Source of the DNA: Diadema setosum
Lineage: Eukaryota; Echinodermata; Echinoidea; Diadematoida; Diadematidae
Assembly: GCF_964275005.1 (NCBI RefSeq)
Contig: NC_092702.1
Coordinates: 35,434,316-35,498,315 of the forward strand
Direction: 5' to 3'
Length of the DNA stretch: 64,000 nt
Shown: positions 38,701-49,311 of the stretch, piece by piece
Layout of the letters: the number at the start of each line of letters is the position of its first letter
Position numbering within the stretch: the first letter of the stretch is position 1
Translations under genes and position numbers: made by a program
The notes under the pieces: model-generated
Databases searched by the model: none
The model's input: the letters and a program-made list of their open reading frames with translations, nothing else
What the model was told of the DNA's origin: nothing

Positions 38701-41700
38701 TTAGAACCCTGTTTGTATTAGTTGGTGCTACATGTATGTTATGCAAGCATTGGACTAGAATTTCTGATTGTTAAAAAGGTCAGTTCAAGAGCGTATTTTT
38801 CCCCCAAAAGACTTACATTGTACTGTAGCAAGCTATCACATATTTGTCTGTAGGCCTACGTACACAATACCTGTCAAAATTTTAAATCGCTTTGTGTGCA
38901 GTAGTTGCTGCTATGTTTATAGGCAAGTCTCATGCAAGCTATCTGGCCATCAGGAAAAGTCTTTGTTTTAAAGGTGCATGTATGCATAAGATTTGAATGA
39001 GTCAGTAAACTGGTCTATAATTGTTGTCAAGGTATGCATTGTAGCATTTGAAAACATTGTAAACTGTGTATTGATGGGTAAATCAAATGAAACAAGTTTT
39101 TAAAAAGATCACTGTGGAAGTCATGGCTATAGAAGAAGTTACCTGGTCAGAGTAGTTTAAATTTTATGGCAGACAGTGATACATTGCTATTGATGGTTGT
39201 TACTCTTGTATCTTTTCTTTGTAAGGGCATTAAGAATGCATGGGGGAGGGGGGAAGGAACATAACATACCGGTATTTCAAAGCATCAGTAATCATATTAT
39301 TTTTCATGTGAGGAAATCTTGAAATTTTGTGGATAAGTCTTGTCAAATTTCAAGTGTTATGTTCAAGACAAGACTTACAAATAAGAAAATACTGTACATT
39401 GTACATGATCTCAAAGTCAACTAAACTTTGAAATACAAAGTTTTAGATAAATCTGACACATGTTTGTTTTACATCATGATAAGAGAATCCAATACCCTAC
39501 TGCGTATATTCTTGTAGATGTTTCGAAACAATAAACTCTGTCTGAGACTTAATGGCCCGAATTCACGAAGGTGGTACAAATGAAACCATGGTTTAAACCA
39601 AGGACAAAAACCATGGAGCGCCAAGTGTCGCACGGAATATTTCGATACGAAATTGGTCATTTCGTCGACAAAATTACCGTTTCGTTAACGAAATTATCAT
39701 TTCGTGGACGAAATGTTCATTTAGTTACAAAATGTTGTCATTTCGTTACAAAATAATCATTTCATCGACGAAATGACTGATTTCGTAGCGAAATATTCTG
39801 TGCGACACTTGGCGCTCCATGGTTTTTGTCCATGGTTTAAACCATGGTTTCATTTGTACCACCTTCGTGAATTCGGGCCAATGAGTCTATCACCACAGAG
39901 TGTCAGACTGCATTTTCACTTCCTACAGTGTACATTGTACATGCAATTTGTCTCAGCTGGCTTAGCCAGTCTTATTAATGAATAAATATTGGATATGCAA
40001 ATCTACAAAATGAAGAGACAGATGGAGGTTTTAAGCCAAATTAACAAAGTCTTGACTTGACATAAGTGGATCATACCATCGCATACCCTTAAAGATGGAA
40101 GTATTGAGTATTTAATTCCTTTGAACAAAGTCCAAAGCTTTAAGAAAGTTTGGTCTTTGAAAATGTCGTTAAAGATTTGCATTGGATACCACGTAAACCA
40201 TTAACCCCTCCCCCAATGTGCTTCATTTTCACTCAGCTGGAATGCTGTGGTGGTGATGGAGGGTACCGGGACTGGAGTCTCAATCGCTACTTTAACTGCA
40301 CCGACTCCAACCCAAGCGTGGAGAGATGTGGTGTACCCTACTCCTGCTGCCGTACAGACCCAGCCATCGCAGATGAAATCATCAATACGCAGTGCGGCTT
40401 TGGAGTGCAGAGAAGAGAGGTGTGTTGTGATTCCTAAATTACTGTTTATGCCAAATATTTTGCGAGGTTTTTGTTTTCGCAAATTTCGCGAATCAGGTGC
40501 TCTTCGCGAAATTAAAGACGTGAAAATATTGACTCTGATCCCGATGTGAATATGACGTACGCGTGTACATTTCTTCGTTCAGTACACGACTCCACGATCG
40601 TGAATTTAACCACTCGCGAAATCATTGGGAATTCCTGATTCATGAAAATTTAGACTCGCAAAATACATGGCATATACAGTATTTCATATCACCTTGATGG
40701 ACAATTTAATCCATCTGTTTTGATTGCAAAGCTGGCATTATTTCTGTTAGTTTTTAAATAGAAAAGGAATGTTCCTATTAAAGGGACCCACTTTCTTCAT
40801 TATTTCCTATTGCAATAACTATCATCACATGGAATGTCGATAGACTCTGCTTCAATTATTTTTTCCTTCATTTCTAAATCAAATTGAAGGTCTAATTGCT
40901 GCTTTTCTGTTGTTTTGAGTATGGAAACATGCTGGATTTATATTGAATGTTTGTTTTTGTAATCATAAATTTGAGTAAACTTGTTCAGCCATTTTCTTTT
41001 GTTCCCTTAGTTGTGTGTGGAATGCTCAAGCTGTTCCAATCCAACCCTTGAAATTTGGGATTTTTGTTGTCCATTTTAAATGTACTGTTTTTTGTAATGT
41101 TTTAAAAGCAGTCGGTTAAAATATTTTATCCATTTTCATAACTGCTGTGAGTGGTAGAATTAAAAAGAGCTCAATTTTCTTGTTGTTCCCCCCCCCCCTT
41201 CCACAGCCAGTCGAGGTGAGTAACATCATCTATACCATCGGATGCATAGACAAATTCCTTCTGGTGGTAAATGAGAAGAGCTACATCGTTGGACTAACCA
41301 TCTTTGGCATTGCCCTCTTGCAGGTAAAAGACATCAGTGACTTGATCTTTACTTTTTTTCCTTTTAGGATTCAAGTTTCCACCAATCATGATATGCAGAT
41401 TCATGAAGTGTAGAAGGATTTATAGTCAAACACACACTGACAGTTTGAAAAACATAATCCCTCCGTTGACACTTCGTGGTGGAGGCATAGAAAGTACACA
41501 AAGTCCTTCAACAGCTGTAAATTGTTTAACTCTTGGTGATTTCTATATATACAAACCTTTCTGAATGGAGTTCTATGATTTGTAACTAGTCGTAGTTGTT
41601 TGTCTTGGATATTTCAGCCATTTCAAAACCGATTTTCATCAAATAAACTATGAATTCCTCTAAGAATTGTATGCTCTTATATATTGCACAAGAAGTTTCT

Positions 41701-42368
41701 CATTATATAGAAATGAAAAAAAAAAAAAGATCTGAAGCCCCATCTTGACCAAAACTTTACCATCCTTTTAATGTACCTGGGTCAGGAGGAACTAGTGGTA
41801 CATTTCATTGAAGTCATCCCATAAAAGTCTGTACATCATAATAGCTAGGGTTAGCTATATAGTTGCTCATATGTAGCTATATGAGAGACTTTCAAAGAGA
41901 AGTACAAGCAATTTCATGAAATCTCTCATACAATATTGTGAGTGCGTCTTGTGAGCTAAAAAGTCTCTCATAAGACTTTTACGAAACAGACCCATTGTGG
42001 CTGAAGGATCCTGTCCAAGGGTGTACAACATGCCAGGCAGAATTTTGAACCTGGAGTTGCTTTTTTTCATAACTGCCTTGCTCACTCAACCATAGCACTT
42101 ACTCTATAAGATGAATTGTCAGTGTGATTTGCAATGGCTAAATTTTGCATTGTAAAGGTTGAAATAAAGAATGCCTACTTTTTTCATACTTAACTTCCTG
42201 TCTTAATGGATCTTCCTTACACACTTTGTCTCTCCCTCCCCCAATTTTTCATTTTCCTTGTAGCTCTTGGTGATGCTGCTAGCTTTCATCCTTTGCCGGC
42301 AGATTGAGAAGGAATTTGACCATTATGCGGAGATTCAGAAGGCTAAGAATGGTGTCAACCGCTTTTAG
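30412..42368 (+). CDS. TSPAN33-like: Tetraspanin, TspanC8 group (TSPAN33-like), complete; span includes introns
   Basis: Seven exons (30412-30501, 36689-36883, 37750-37824, 38448-38543, 40237-40419, 41207-41323, 42264-42368) join in phase 0 throughout to give 286 residues, close to the ~283 of human TSPAN33. Four membrane segments lie near 17-44, 63-86, 96-117 and 238-263. The large loop holds a CCG motif at 155-157 and eight cysteines (155, 156, 173, 183, 189, 190, 205, 226). In the family this pattern marks the TspanC8 proteins, which escort and direct the protease ADAM10 at the cell surface. TDPAI...GALREN...CLL and the IIYT.GCIDK motif favour TSPAN33 over TSPAN5/14/17, but those remain possible. 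N172 sits in an NCT glycosylation site. C90, C91 and C263 are candidate palmitoylation sites. No disruptions. Confidence 0.94.
31755..32560 (-). pseudogene. LINE reverse-transcriptase fragment (jockey/CR1 superfamily), degenerate
   Basis: On the minus strand three frame-shifted blocks line up as the end of a non-LTR reverse transcriptase: VKFLGVIIDEKLSWNQH (~32365-32310), LLKLQKKAIRIVSHSDYRAH (~32150-32090), then SRSYNGPKICNELPEKIK (~31885-31830) ending with TAA near 31757. The motif order is that of jockey/CR1-type elements. Frame breaks between blocks and no 5' part mean it is dead. The exact clade is uncertain. Confidence 0.82.
32743..32797. repeat. (TA)n microsatellite
   Basis: Continuous alternating TA of about 46 bases between TACATG and CATATATG, creating spurious Ile-Tyr reading frames on both strands. 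Confidence 0.95.
33642..34410. mobile_element. Tc1/mariner-type MITE (TGTGACCCGC ends), copy 2
   Basis: TGTGACCCGCTACAAGAAAA and TTTTGTTGTAGCGGGTCACA are inverted ends with TA on either side. The interior is much richer in CpG than the intron around it. It shares subterminal sequence with copy 1 at 19533, such as GTCAATTCGAGA-type 'CGAGAAA' segments and the 'CTTTGTGTGGCG' region being unique to this longer copy. Confidence 0.82.
35383..35953. mobile_element. TTAAAGGACAAGTTCACC MITE, copy 2
   Basis: About 570 bp, nearly identical to 1092-1660 in the same orientation: same ends, same internal poly-T variants and the same GCTGGATGAGGAG and CATCATACACTGCAG segments. Few differences, so recent activity. 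Confidence 0.87.
36689..36883 (+). CDS. TSPAN33-like: Tetraspanin exon 2 (rest of TM1, small loop, TM2)
   Basis: 65 codons from catttcag to gtaagt. LICWAVCGIGIWALV finishes TM1, TDPAIVMVVVGGLGVILNFA is TM2, and GALRENCCLL follows in the inner loop. The same exon boundaries are used by TspanC8 genes in vertebrates, as far as I recall. Confidence 0.95.
36884..37749 (+). other. Tetraspanin intron 2
   Basis: AT-rich, 866 bp, no repeat or exon recognised. Confidence 0.75.
37750..37824 (+). CDS. TSPAN33-like: Tetraspanin exon 3 (TM3)
   Basis: 25 codons, FYLSMILIFILEVTAGILAF then AFSSQ, between gttttccag and gtaagt. This is the third membrane helix with its typical mid-membrane glutamate. Confidence 0.95.
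37825..38447 (+). other. Tetraspanin intron 3
   Basis: AT-rich, 623 bp; only a short ATTATTATC-type low-complexity stretch near 38235. Confidence 0.75.
38448..38543 (+). CDS. TSPAN33-like: Tetraspanin exon 4 (start of large loop)
   Basis: 32 codons between cgttcag and gtaagc, with DAIVNYRTDGDVTNFIDYAQ forming loop helices A and B. Strongly like the 'NAIVHYRDDLDLQNLIDF' stretch of TSPAN33. Confidence 0.95.
38544..40236 (+). other. Tetraspanin intron 4 (1.7 kb)
   Basis: No exon seen. Contains a G-rich run near 39241 and a long foldback element at 39554-39879. Confidence 0.75.
39554..39879. mobile_element. Foldback element with internal palindrome array
   Basis: The ends GGCCCGAATTCACGAAGGTG and CACCTTCGTGAATTCGGGCC are exact complements. 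Arms of ~90 bp include ACCATGGTTTAAACC and GAGCGCCAAGTGTCGCAC. Between them (39645-39795) a ~22-bp unit of the form CATTTCGTnnACGAAAT repeats about eight times. AAT flanks both sides, a possible 3-bp target duplication. Confidence 0.88.
40237..40419 (+). CDS. TSPAN33-like: Tetraspanin exon 5 (CCG and cysteine-rich loop)
   Basis: 61 codons after actcag, including LECCGGDGGYRDW, YFNCTDSNPS, ERCGVPYSCC and INTQCGFG. The donor is gtgtgt, a weaker but acceptable splice site. It carries seven of the eight loop cysteines and the NCT glycosylation site. Confidence 0.95.
40440..40683. mobile_element. MITE with TTCGCGAA motifs (TATACAGTA end), copy 1
   Basis: Body has TTTTCGCAAATTTCGCGAATC, GACTCTGATCCCGATGTGAA and AACCACTCGCGAAATCA; right end GGCATATACAGTA. 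A reverse-orientation relative lies at 43702-43900. It starts 20 bp past the exon 5 donor, so it shapes the start of intron 5. Confidence 0.65.
41207..41323 (+). CDS. TSPAN33-like: Tetraspanin exon 6 (end of loop, most of TM4)
   Basis: 39 codons after a long C-tract and ccacag, ending before gtaaaa. VSNIIYTIGCIDKFLLVV includes the eighth loop cysteine; IVGLTIFGIALLQ starts TM4. Confidence 0.94.
41324..42263 (+). other. Tetraspanin intron 6
   Basis: 940 bp. Holds a fragment ending CTTCGTGGTGGAGGCATAGA near 41473 (same tail as the minisatellite element at 54300), the dispersed repeat at 41607 and a partial MITE near 41870-41995. Confidence 0.7.
41607..41776. repeat. Dispersed repeat, copy 2
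   Basis: GATATTTCAGCCATTTCAAA through ATCTTGACCAAAACTTTACC; matches 28522-28690 and 60071-60233. Confidence 0.75.
42264..42368 (+). CDS. TSPAN33-like: Tetraspanin exon 7 (TM4 end, cytoplasmic tail)
   Basis: After ccttgtag, LLVMLLAFILCRQIEKEF ends TM4, and a charged tail closes KNGVNRF before TAG. The tail does not match that of human TSPAN33, so subgroup assignment rests on the loop and helices. Confidence 0.93.
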   Translation, partial: LLVMLLAFILCRQIEKEFDHYAEIQKAKNGVNRF

Positions 42369-42839
42369 TTGATTTTTGGTTTGTTCATCGTGAATGAATC
42401 GCAAATTAAGGTGCCCTGAAGAAGGTTTTGTCCCGTGGTATTACAGAAAATTTATCTTCCAAACAAGCATAGATTTGTAAAATTTGCTAAGTGTATAGCA
42501 AACAAAAAAAAGAACAAAGTTAGTACTGTATTCAATTTCTGTGTTTGAACTCTTCATGTGAAGCTAACCTATAGGAGGTTTATGTAGATATCTTTTAAAA
42601 AAAATGAATGTGCATGCATAGAGGTTTTGAGTTAAATTAAAAACAAAGCAAAAGGAAGTGCAAGTCGGCTGTACAAGTACTAAGTCTTGGTAAAGATGTT
42701 ATAGCTCAGTTCTATGAAGAAATGATTAATTAAATATTATTATTGAGAGGCAAGTAAAGTATCAGTAAAAAAAGTGTAATTGCTGAAATTCTTCTACCTT
42801 TAATGTTTGGTGTTCAAATTCCATTGTAGTAATTGTATA

Positions 42840-42845
42840 AATAAA
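42840..42845 (+). terminator. Candidate polyadenylation signal of the tetraspanin
   Basis: AATAAA about 470 bp past the stop codon is the first canonical signal in the 3' flank. Other AATAAA motifs further on (near 45030 and 45375) could serve longer forms. Confidence 0.45.
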
Positions 42846-43701
42846 GGCCCATGTACTGATGAAAAACTCCACATTATAAAGAACTTTAAAGAAACTAAAT
42901 ATTATGGGGAATTAAGAAGGTGGATGTATTTATATCTGTTATTAAGCATACTTTGATACTAGTTTGATGCAGGATTACTTTACTTTTCTGAATTGCTGAA
43001 ATGGACATCTTTCATCTATATTTAAAAAATGCTGAACATGGAGAATCTATGAAGCGAGATATCTGCAACTCTACTGGTGTCCTGATGGTGTTGTAAACAT
43101 GAGATATTGAATTTTTAAAGCACCCTAGGACTTATAAGCTAGTAATGTTGTACAAGAGTGCCTTTTGGGCAAGATTTCAACCAAGTGCTTCTGAAATAGA
43201 AAGTAGGAATGTCAATACAATGAATTCAAGTGCACTTTATGGCCACTCACTTCAAGAATCAGTGCAATTCTTTGATATACATGTACCATTTGCATAGGGA
43301 AGAAAGGAAAATTTTTGAATGCATGGTTGGTGTATTTTGTCTGCTTTTCACTAGAAATATCCTACAACGTACTGTTCAATGGAATTATGATTTTGTAACC
43401 AGTCTGTTGAGCTGCAAGTGTATCTGCCTATACCAGGGCTGTCTACATTCACACTGAAAATCTGGACAGTCCCAAAGACCAGTCAGGGCAAATATTACGT
43501 TCAGATCTGGGAGATTTTCATAATTCCCTTGTCCAGACTTGAAGAGACATACAATGTATAACATTCCAGGAAACCTCCTGTTGAATCAAGGAGATTGGCA
43601 GCAGTGCTATAAGGACCTATTCAGTTTAAAACATTGTAACTTAAGTCCAGACACAACTAGGGGCTGCAAAAATAAGAAGAAAAGATGATTCAATGGGTTA
43701 C

Positions 43702-43900
43702 TGTATACGCCGTGTATTTAGCGAGTCTAGTTTTTTGCAAATCGGGGCTTCCCAACAATTTATTGAGTGGTTAAATTGCAATTGTGGAGTTCAGTACCGA
43801 ACGGGGAAATGTATGTGTGTGTGTGTGTCACATTCACGTCGGGATCAGTTAATAATTTCATGATCAGAGTTAATATTTTGCTATGTCAGTGCATTAAAAA
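43702..43900. mobile_element. MITE with TACTGTATACG end, copy 2 (inverted)
   Basis: The reverse complement shares ATTAACTCTGATC, GATCCCGACGTGAATGTGAC, AATTTAACCACTC and GCGTATACAGTA with 40440-40683. A (GT)n run sits in the middle. Confidence 0.65.
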
Positions 43901-44351
43901 AAATTGTTAAGCATACTGGTGAAGCCCCCCAGTTATGGCTGAAGAGACATCAACTTAAAAAAAAATAATAAAGCATCCAAACTGAACAGGTCTATGATGA
44001 CCACTTGTCCCAGGATGGTGATAGTTCCTGATGCTTCCAACATTTGATACACTTTTAGGTCTGCAACACTTGTGTACATACCCGATTATGAGTGTGGCAG
44101 ATATTATAGGCAAAATATGTTCATCTTGTGTAGACATTTTGAACTGGTAATGCAAAAGAAAATTAGGGTAAAGATCATTATTGTGTTAGCACAAAGTCAA
44201 GGTGTCTGCAGACTTGAATCGATTAATGACGGAAGTGTTCGTACTTATGTTTTCTTTTCTCAAAGTTGCGTAAATTCAGATCATTCTACCAATAAATGCC
44301 AACATAGATAAGTCTTTCATGATCAGCCTTATGAATATGAAGTCGTCAGGT

Positions 44352-44424
44352 GAGAATGATAAGGGCATTAAGTTGCCACTAAACGCATAGTGTTTGAAAC
44401 AACTTAATGCCCTTCTCATTCTCA
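44352..44424. repeat. Hairpin GAGAATGATAAGGGCATTAAGTTG
   Basis: A 24-base arm (starting GAGAATGATAAGGGCATTAA) is repeated in inverted orientation ending AATGCCCTTCTCATTCTC, with a 25-base loop around CACTAAACGC. Confidence 0.8.
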
Positions 44425-44763
44425 ACCGACGAAGCACATTCTGATCAACTTTTGCAAAACTGTCTTTCAAGAGTAGCACAATTTCCACATAGTCTTTCCA
44501 GAGCTACCACAGCCTAAAATTCTTGACAATCGTTAGCACTCATGTCTTTCAAATGAAGTATAGAAATTATTCTAAATACCTCGAGTATGTGAAGAGGAAG
44601 GAACATGCTAATGATGATAACACTCCCTTGCCAGGTGTCTTTTTGGTAAACAGTGTTGAGTTATGTTTCACAACCTGTTGAGCAGTAATTCATTCATATT
44701 CAGTGTACCCAACAGATATCAAAATCACTTTACCTTCTGTTTGTACTCATTCCATACTGATAT

Positions 44764-44766
<3 letters not shown>

Positions 44767-44852
<86 letters not shown>

Positions 44853-44872
44853 ATATATATATACATATATAT
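44767..44872. repeat. Long (AT)n microsatellite
   Basis: Roughly 100 bases of nearly pure alternating AT with a few TATGTA interruptions. Likely length-variable and assembly-sensitive. Confidence 0.95.
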
Positions 44873-45952
44873 ATTTTCTTTAATGTGAAAATCTAAATGT
44901 AAACATAGGAAACTTTATCAGGGAGTTTGGGATAATGAAATTTCGTATTTATAGCTGATATATTGTTATATCAGAAAATGAAGTGCACAACATACAATGA
45001 TAGGTACATGTATTGTGTAGATGAGAGACAATAAATATAAATGGAAGCATTTTTTTTTTCCCTCATGTCATATCCTCCTAATGTAGTTGATTGTTTGTGC
45101 AGTTGGCAAGATACTGCTGCTACTAACTATACTACTGTTAATGATGAAACTTGTATCTCGAGGCTGAATTTGTGTGTTTATAGAAAATAACCAGAAGTAC
45201 TGGTGTGAAAACTTTGTAGCAGTTCTATTGCACTTTCCATTTGCATGTTGGCAAGATACTATTATCACTACTTCTACTAGTCATGATAAACATGTACAAA
45301 TATGGACATTTATATGTTCTTTATAGAGAATGGATGAAGTTTATGTGTCTGTGTAAATATCTTAAGTACTGAAAATAAATTGTTTTACAGAAATACTATT
45401 GCATGTCACCATGTGCATGAAAGTGTTAATTGACCAAAAGTGCATTGAAGTCAGGGAGACGCTCAAGATATTTGTGTAAGAGTACTATGATAGTGGCTTT
45501 GCTGTAAATCTACAGTGATTAAAATGATTGAGAAAAAACAAACAAACAAACACACAACTATCAGACTTAATTGTACTACTGTATTCTGGGCTACAGTTAA
45601 ACAGTTTGTGTGCATCTGTAAACTTTTGTGTTTGCAAACAAAGCCTTTTGTGAGATAACCTCTGGCGGTTTTAGTGCTTGGACAGTCACATTTATGTGGG
45701 CTCTTATCATGGCCTGCTAAGCATGTGTATAATCCAATAGGGGCCCTAATATTGACTGGTCTTCATTTCTACTGACCCTTTCCTGGAACATATTAGGCTA
45801 ACATATGTATCAATGTAATTACTGACATCAATTCCTAATATGTTCAATTCTTCCAGTGTTTTGGCGAACTATTTGTCTACACTCTTTTTCCAATGTTTTT
45901 GAGACAAGTGAAGTATACATCAGCGAAGATCATTACTGTCTCATACAATACT

Positions 45953-46850
45953 ACAGTCAAACCTGTCTATAGCGACCCCCCACTATGGAAAGGACAAAAG
46001 TGGCCACTATAGACAGGTTGGTGGCCATTTTTAATTTCAACACTTGCATTGTATTGGAAGATGATAGCTGGTGTGTAACGATTGGCTGAAAGTGTGGAAA
46101 ATGACATTGTTTGTATCGGGGCGTGACAGTTTTGATCACTTAAATTGGAAATTTGGTGTCTCGGAACCAATTTCAAAAATAAAATGAAGGTGTTACTAAA
46201 TTGATAAATTATATAGGCATAAAATACTATTCAATTTCTATTAGTTATGTCTTCATTTTTTAAAATATTTTTGGAAGTCTTTATTATAGCATTTCGAGCC
46301 CGAGGAACTGATTCATACCTATTTTGCATGAATGCCGTTCACTAGCAAGTTCGAGGAGATTGATAATGTGCGAAGCTGAGATAAACAATACCCTGAAAAG
46401 TATTGCATTGTCTTTATTCAAAAGGATATTAATAGTTAATTAAATTGGCATTTTGGTAAAATTCTGAGATGTTATTAAATGCTGTCTTTGCCACGGTAGC
46501 ATATATTCAGGGCGGCTTTACTGAAGCCTAGATCTAGTCAAGTTAGTTGTAAGATGGCTTTCATGGCGTAGAGCTGCATTTGTCAATCATGTCTGTGTGA
46601 TTGTGACTGAGCTAAGACTTGGTAGAATTCATGCAATGAACATAAAAGCCAACGTATTCATGACTGATTTAATGGTTCAGCTAAATTTTTGTGGCCACTA
46701 TACACAGTTAGATGTAGGTATGATGTAGATGGCCATGTCAAGCATGTCACCTCTATATAAAGGGTCTATAATACAGCGATTTCATATAGGGGATTTTTCA
46801 GTGGCTGCTATAGGCAGGTGGCCTCTATAGACAGGACAGGTTTGACTATA
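45953..46850. mobile_element. ~0.9-kb element with CAGTCAAACCTGTC ends
   Basis: The left end CAGTCAAACCTGTCTATAGC and the right end CTATAGACAGGACAGGTTTGACTA are inverted repeats with TA at both flanks. More copies of the GGCCACTATAGACAGG motif occur subterminally (46000 and 46690). Likely a non-autonomous pogo/mariner-type element; no transposase frame. Confidence 0.8.
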
Positions 46851-47636
46851 GTAGAAGAGAGTCACATTTGTTTTAAAGTCACAGAAATTCATGTTTCTAC
46901 AATGCAGTAGAATGTCTGTAATAAATATTGTACAGTGTAGTGGTACCTGTAGAATCATTGTTTGTTGTCTGTGGGTAGCGATAAACAATGTCAGATGAGA
47001 AAGAAAAGGGTGTTAACACCACACGAAACTTACCACCTTTATCTTTCTCACTCAACAATATATCGCCTCAAAAGACACTGGTGACTGAAAACTTTCCCTC
47101 AGCATTCCACTAATGAACATATTAATTGCCTCCTTTGCCTTTCCTGACATTCCTTCTGTTGGAGTGTTGAAGTGGAAGCATAAGTAGGGATGACAGATTA
47201 AGACAAAAACAATGGAACAAAACATTAAGCAGTTTCAGATTGCTGTCAAAGTAACCATCAAAGTACTGCCAAATGTGGTCTTTTATTTCATGATACTTAT
47301 CATCAAGAAGTATCAAGAAATGGAAAAAACAATCAAAAGTTGTTGAAGTCATGCATTTGACACATCATGAAATATCCACAGTTTGATTCATATATTTAAC
47401 ATGAGGAAAGACATGGAAAATTTTGCTTATGGTACAATGCAATATGGATTATGTGCCAACTTCATGCCAAGGTACAATGTAACAAACATGTAGCATCATT
47501 GTCACAAATCAATGGAGTGTTCTCTTTACTTGAGCAAAGTTCCAATTTTCAAATAACATTAACTTTGTGATTGAAACAGGACGGACATAGAAAAAAAAAC
47601 ATTTTTTTTTTCTTTATTATCAATAGTAATTAAATA

Positions 47637-48028
47637 TCAGTTGTCTTTAAAAAAAAAAAAAAAATCTGATAGACTGCCATCATGATACGTAAAAGGATCG
47701 TAACTAGGCCCTTCAACTACGTCTGGGGACTTTAGGTACTTCTTATCCAGCAAAGCACAATTATGCCACTTTGACTTGCAAGGGGGAGCAATTTGAGGAT
47801 AATGTATGAGCAAATAAGTGGTTCCCGCCATGTGGCTGATGCAACTTGCATGCTCATGCCACCCCTTGCTATGATGATGTCTTGTTTAAGCTGACGGATA
47901 TGAACTTGGTCACGATGCCTTGTCAAATTGGTATGGTCGCGACAGACTTTCTGCTTAATACTTGAACAAATTTTGCCTTTAACACTGCAAATGCTACAAC
48001 TTTCCACTTTATATATAATGTAGATCAT
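47637..48028 (-). other. Open frames with a CxxC...HxxxxH cluster, unassigned
   Basis: A 98-codon minus-strand frame (48028-47732) contains CSICSVKGKICSS and HTNLTRHRDQVH, reminiscent of a zinc-binding C2H2/BED-like fold; a second frame overlaps at 47831-47637. No splice sites, family match or poly-A support. It may be transposon debris. Confidence 0.2.
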
Positions 48029-49311
48029 GTCAGGTTGAGGATCAAACCCAAATAGAATGGCACATGCTTTCTGGGTGGTACTTATTATAATCTGTCTCTA
48101 TGAGGATGACCAGGGGTTTATAAAAAAACTCTTCACCCTTTAGTCTCAATCTTGAAAGCTCTGTTTGGATAGTTGAAAGAGGAGCACATTACACTTGACT
48201 TGTCAAAGGCACAGAGGGATCAAACAACCAAAAGTGTGACACACACTGATGCTAAAATTTCTGCTAAGCGGTGGAATAAAGACACATAAAAAAAAAACAC
48301 ACACACACACACACACTTCTGGTGTGCAACAAAAAAAGAAAAACTTTGCGGCCAATTACATACTCTACATGCTACATCTGATTCTACACATACAGTACCT
48401 CACATCCGACATGATAGGAATGTCTCATGAGTAAACTGACTGCATGAAAGCCCTCTATTTCCTCAACGTTTAAAGAGACTTTGGGAAACGCACATCATGA
48501 TCATGTTAAGGAGTCTGACACGCTGGGAGGTTATTGTAAATTATAAGAGGTAACCTGTAGATAGACAAGATTGTTTCAAATAGAATTTGAAAATTGATGT
48601 TTTAATACAGAAGGTCACATTGTAAGGGCTGGTAATTCAATTCCCTTATTCACAATCTATGATCTACAGGTTTGCACAATTCAACAGCAAGTAGATTATG
48701 TTGCATAGTGCTTATCTATAAACATCATCATAGCGAACATCATTATAAAATTTAAAATATGTGTTTGTCTGTTTGTTTGTTTTTTTTTTTTTTTCCATCA
48801 TGGTGCCCCATAACTGACAAAATGGACATTGTACGAGTCAACTGAAAGATGTGTTACAGACTCGTTATTGTGGTGCTTACGTATCATTTTTCATGGTGTT
48901 TTGTTACCTTTAGCAAACATTTGTTTGAAAGACATGCTGTAAGTGTAATGTTTCATCACTGGTGGAACATGTCTGGTCACAATAAAATTTACCTCTTTTT
49001 CATGGTAATGCATGCCATGCGGCATTAGACACATATGTCCCATGAACAAAAAATATAAAAATAAAAAATGGAAAAACATGAAAAGCAGATGTACTCTAGG
49101 GTGAAACAAAATGAAAATACATAAAAAGAAAAAAATGTACAGGACCTATAAATGTAAACAAAAAAATTACTGCATCATACCATAGTTTCTTCCTGAAATA
49201 CCAACCATGTTGGTGGTAGAGTACATCATAATACACACATGTACATGTAACTGATCACTACACACAGATGTTTATTGCATAGCTCATTAAGACACTTCTT
49301 GCTTCTTCTTT

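Noticed and set aside
39645..39795. CRISPR-like array of palindromic repeats
   Set aside because: Units are contiguous without unique spacers, vary in sequence, and lie within an animal foldback element.
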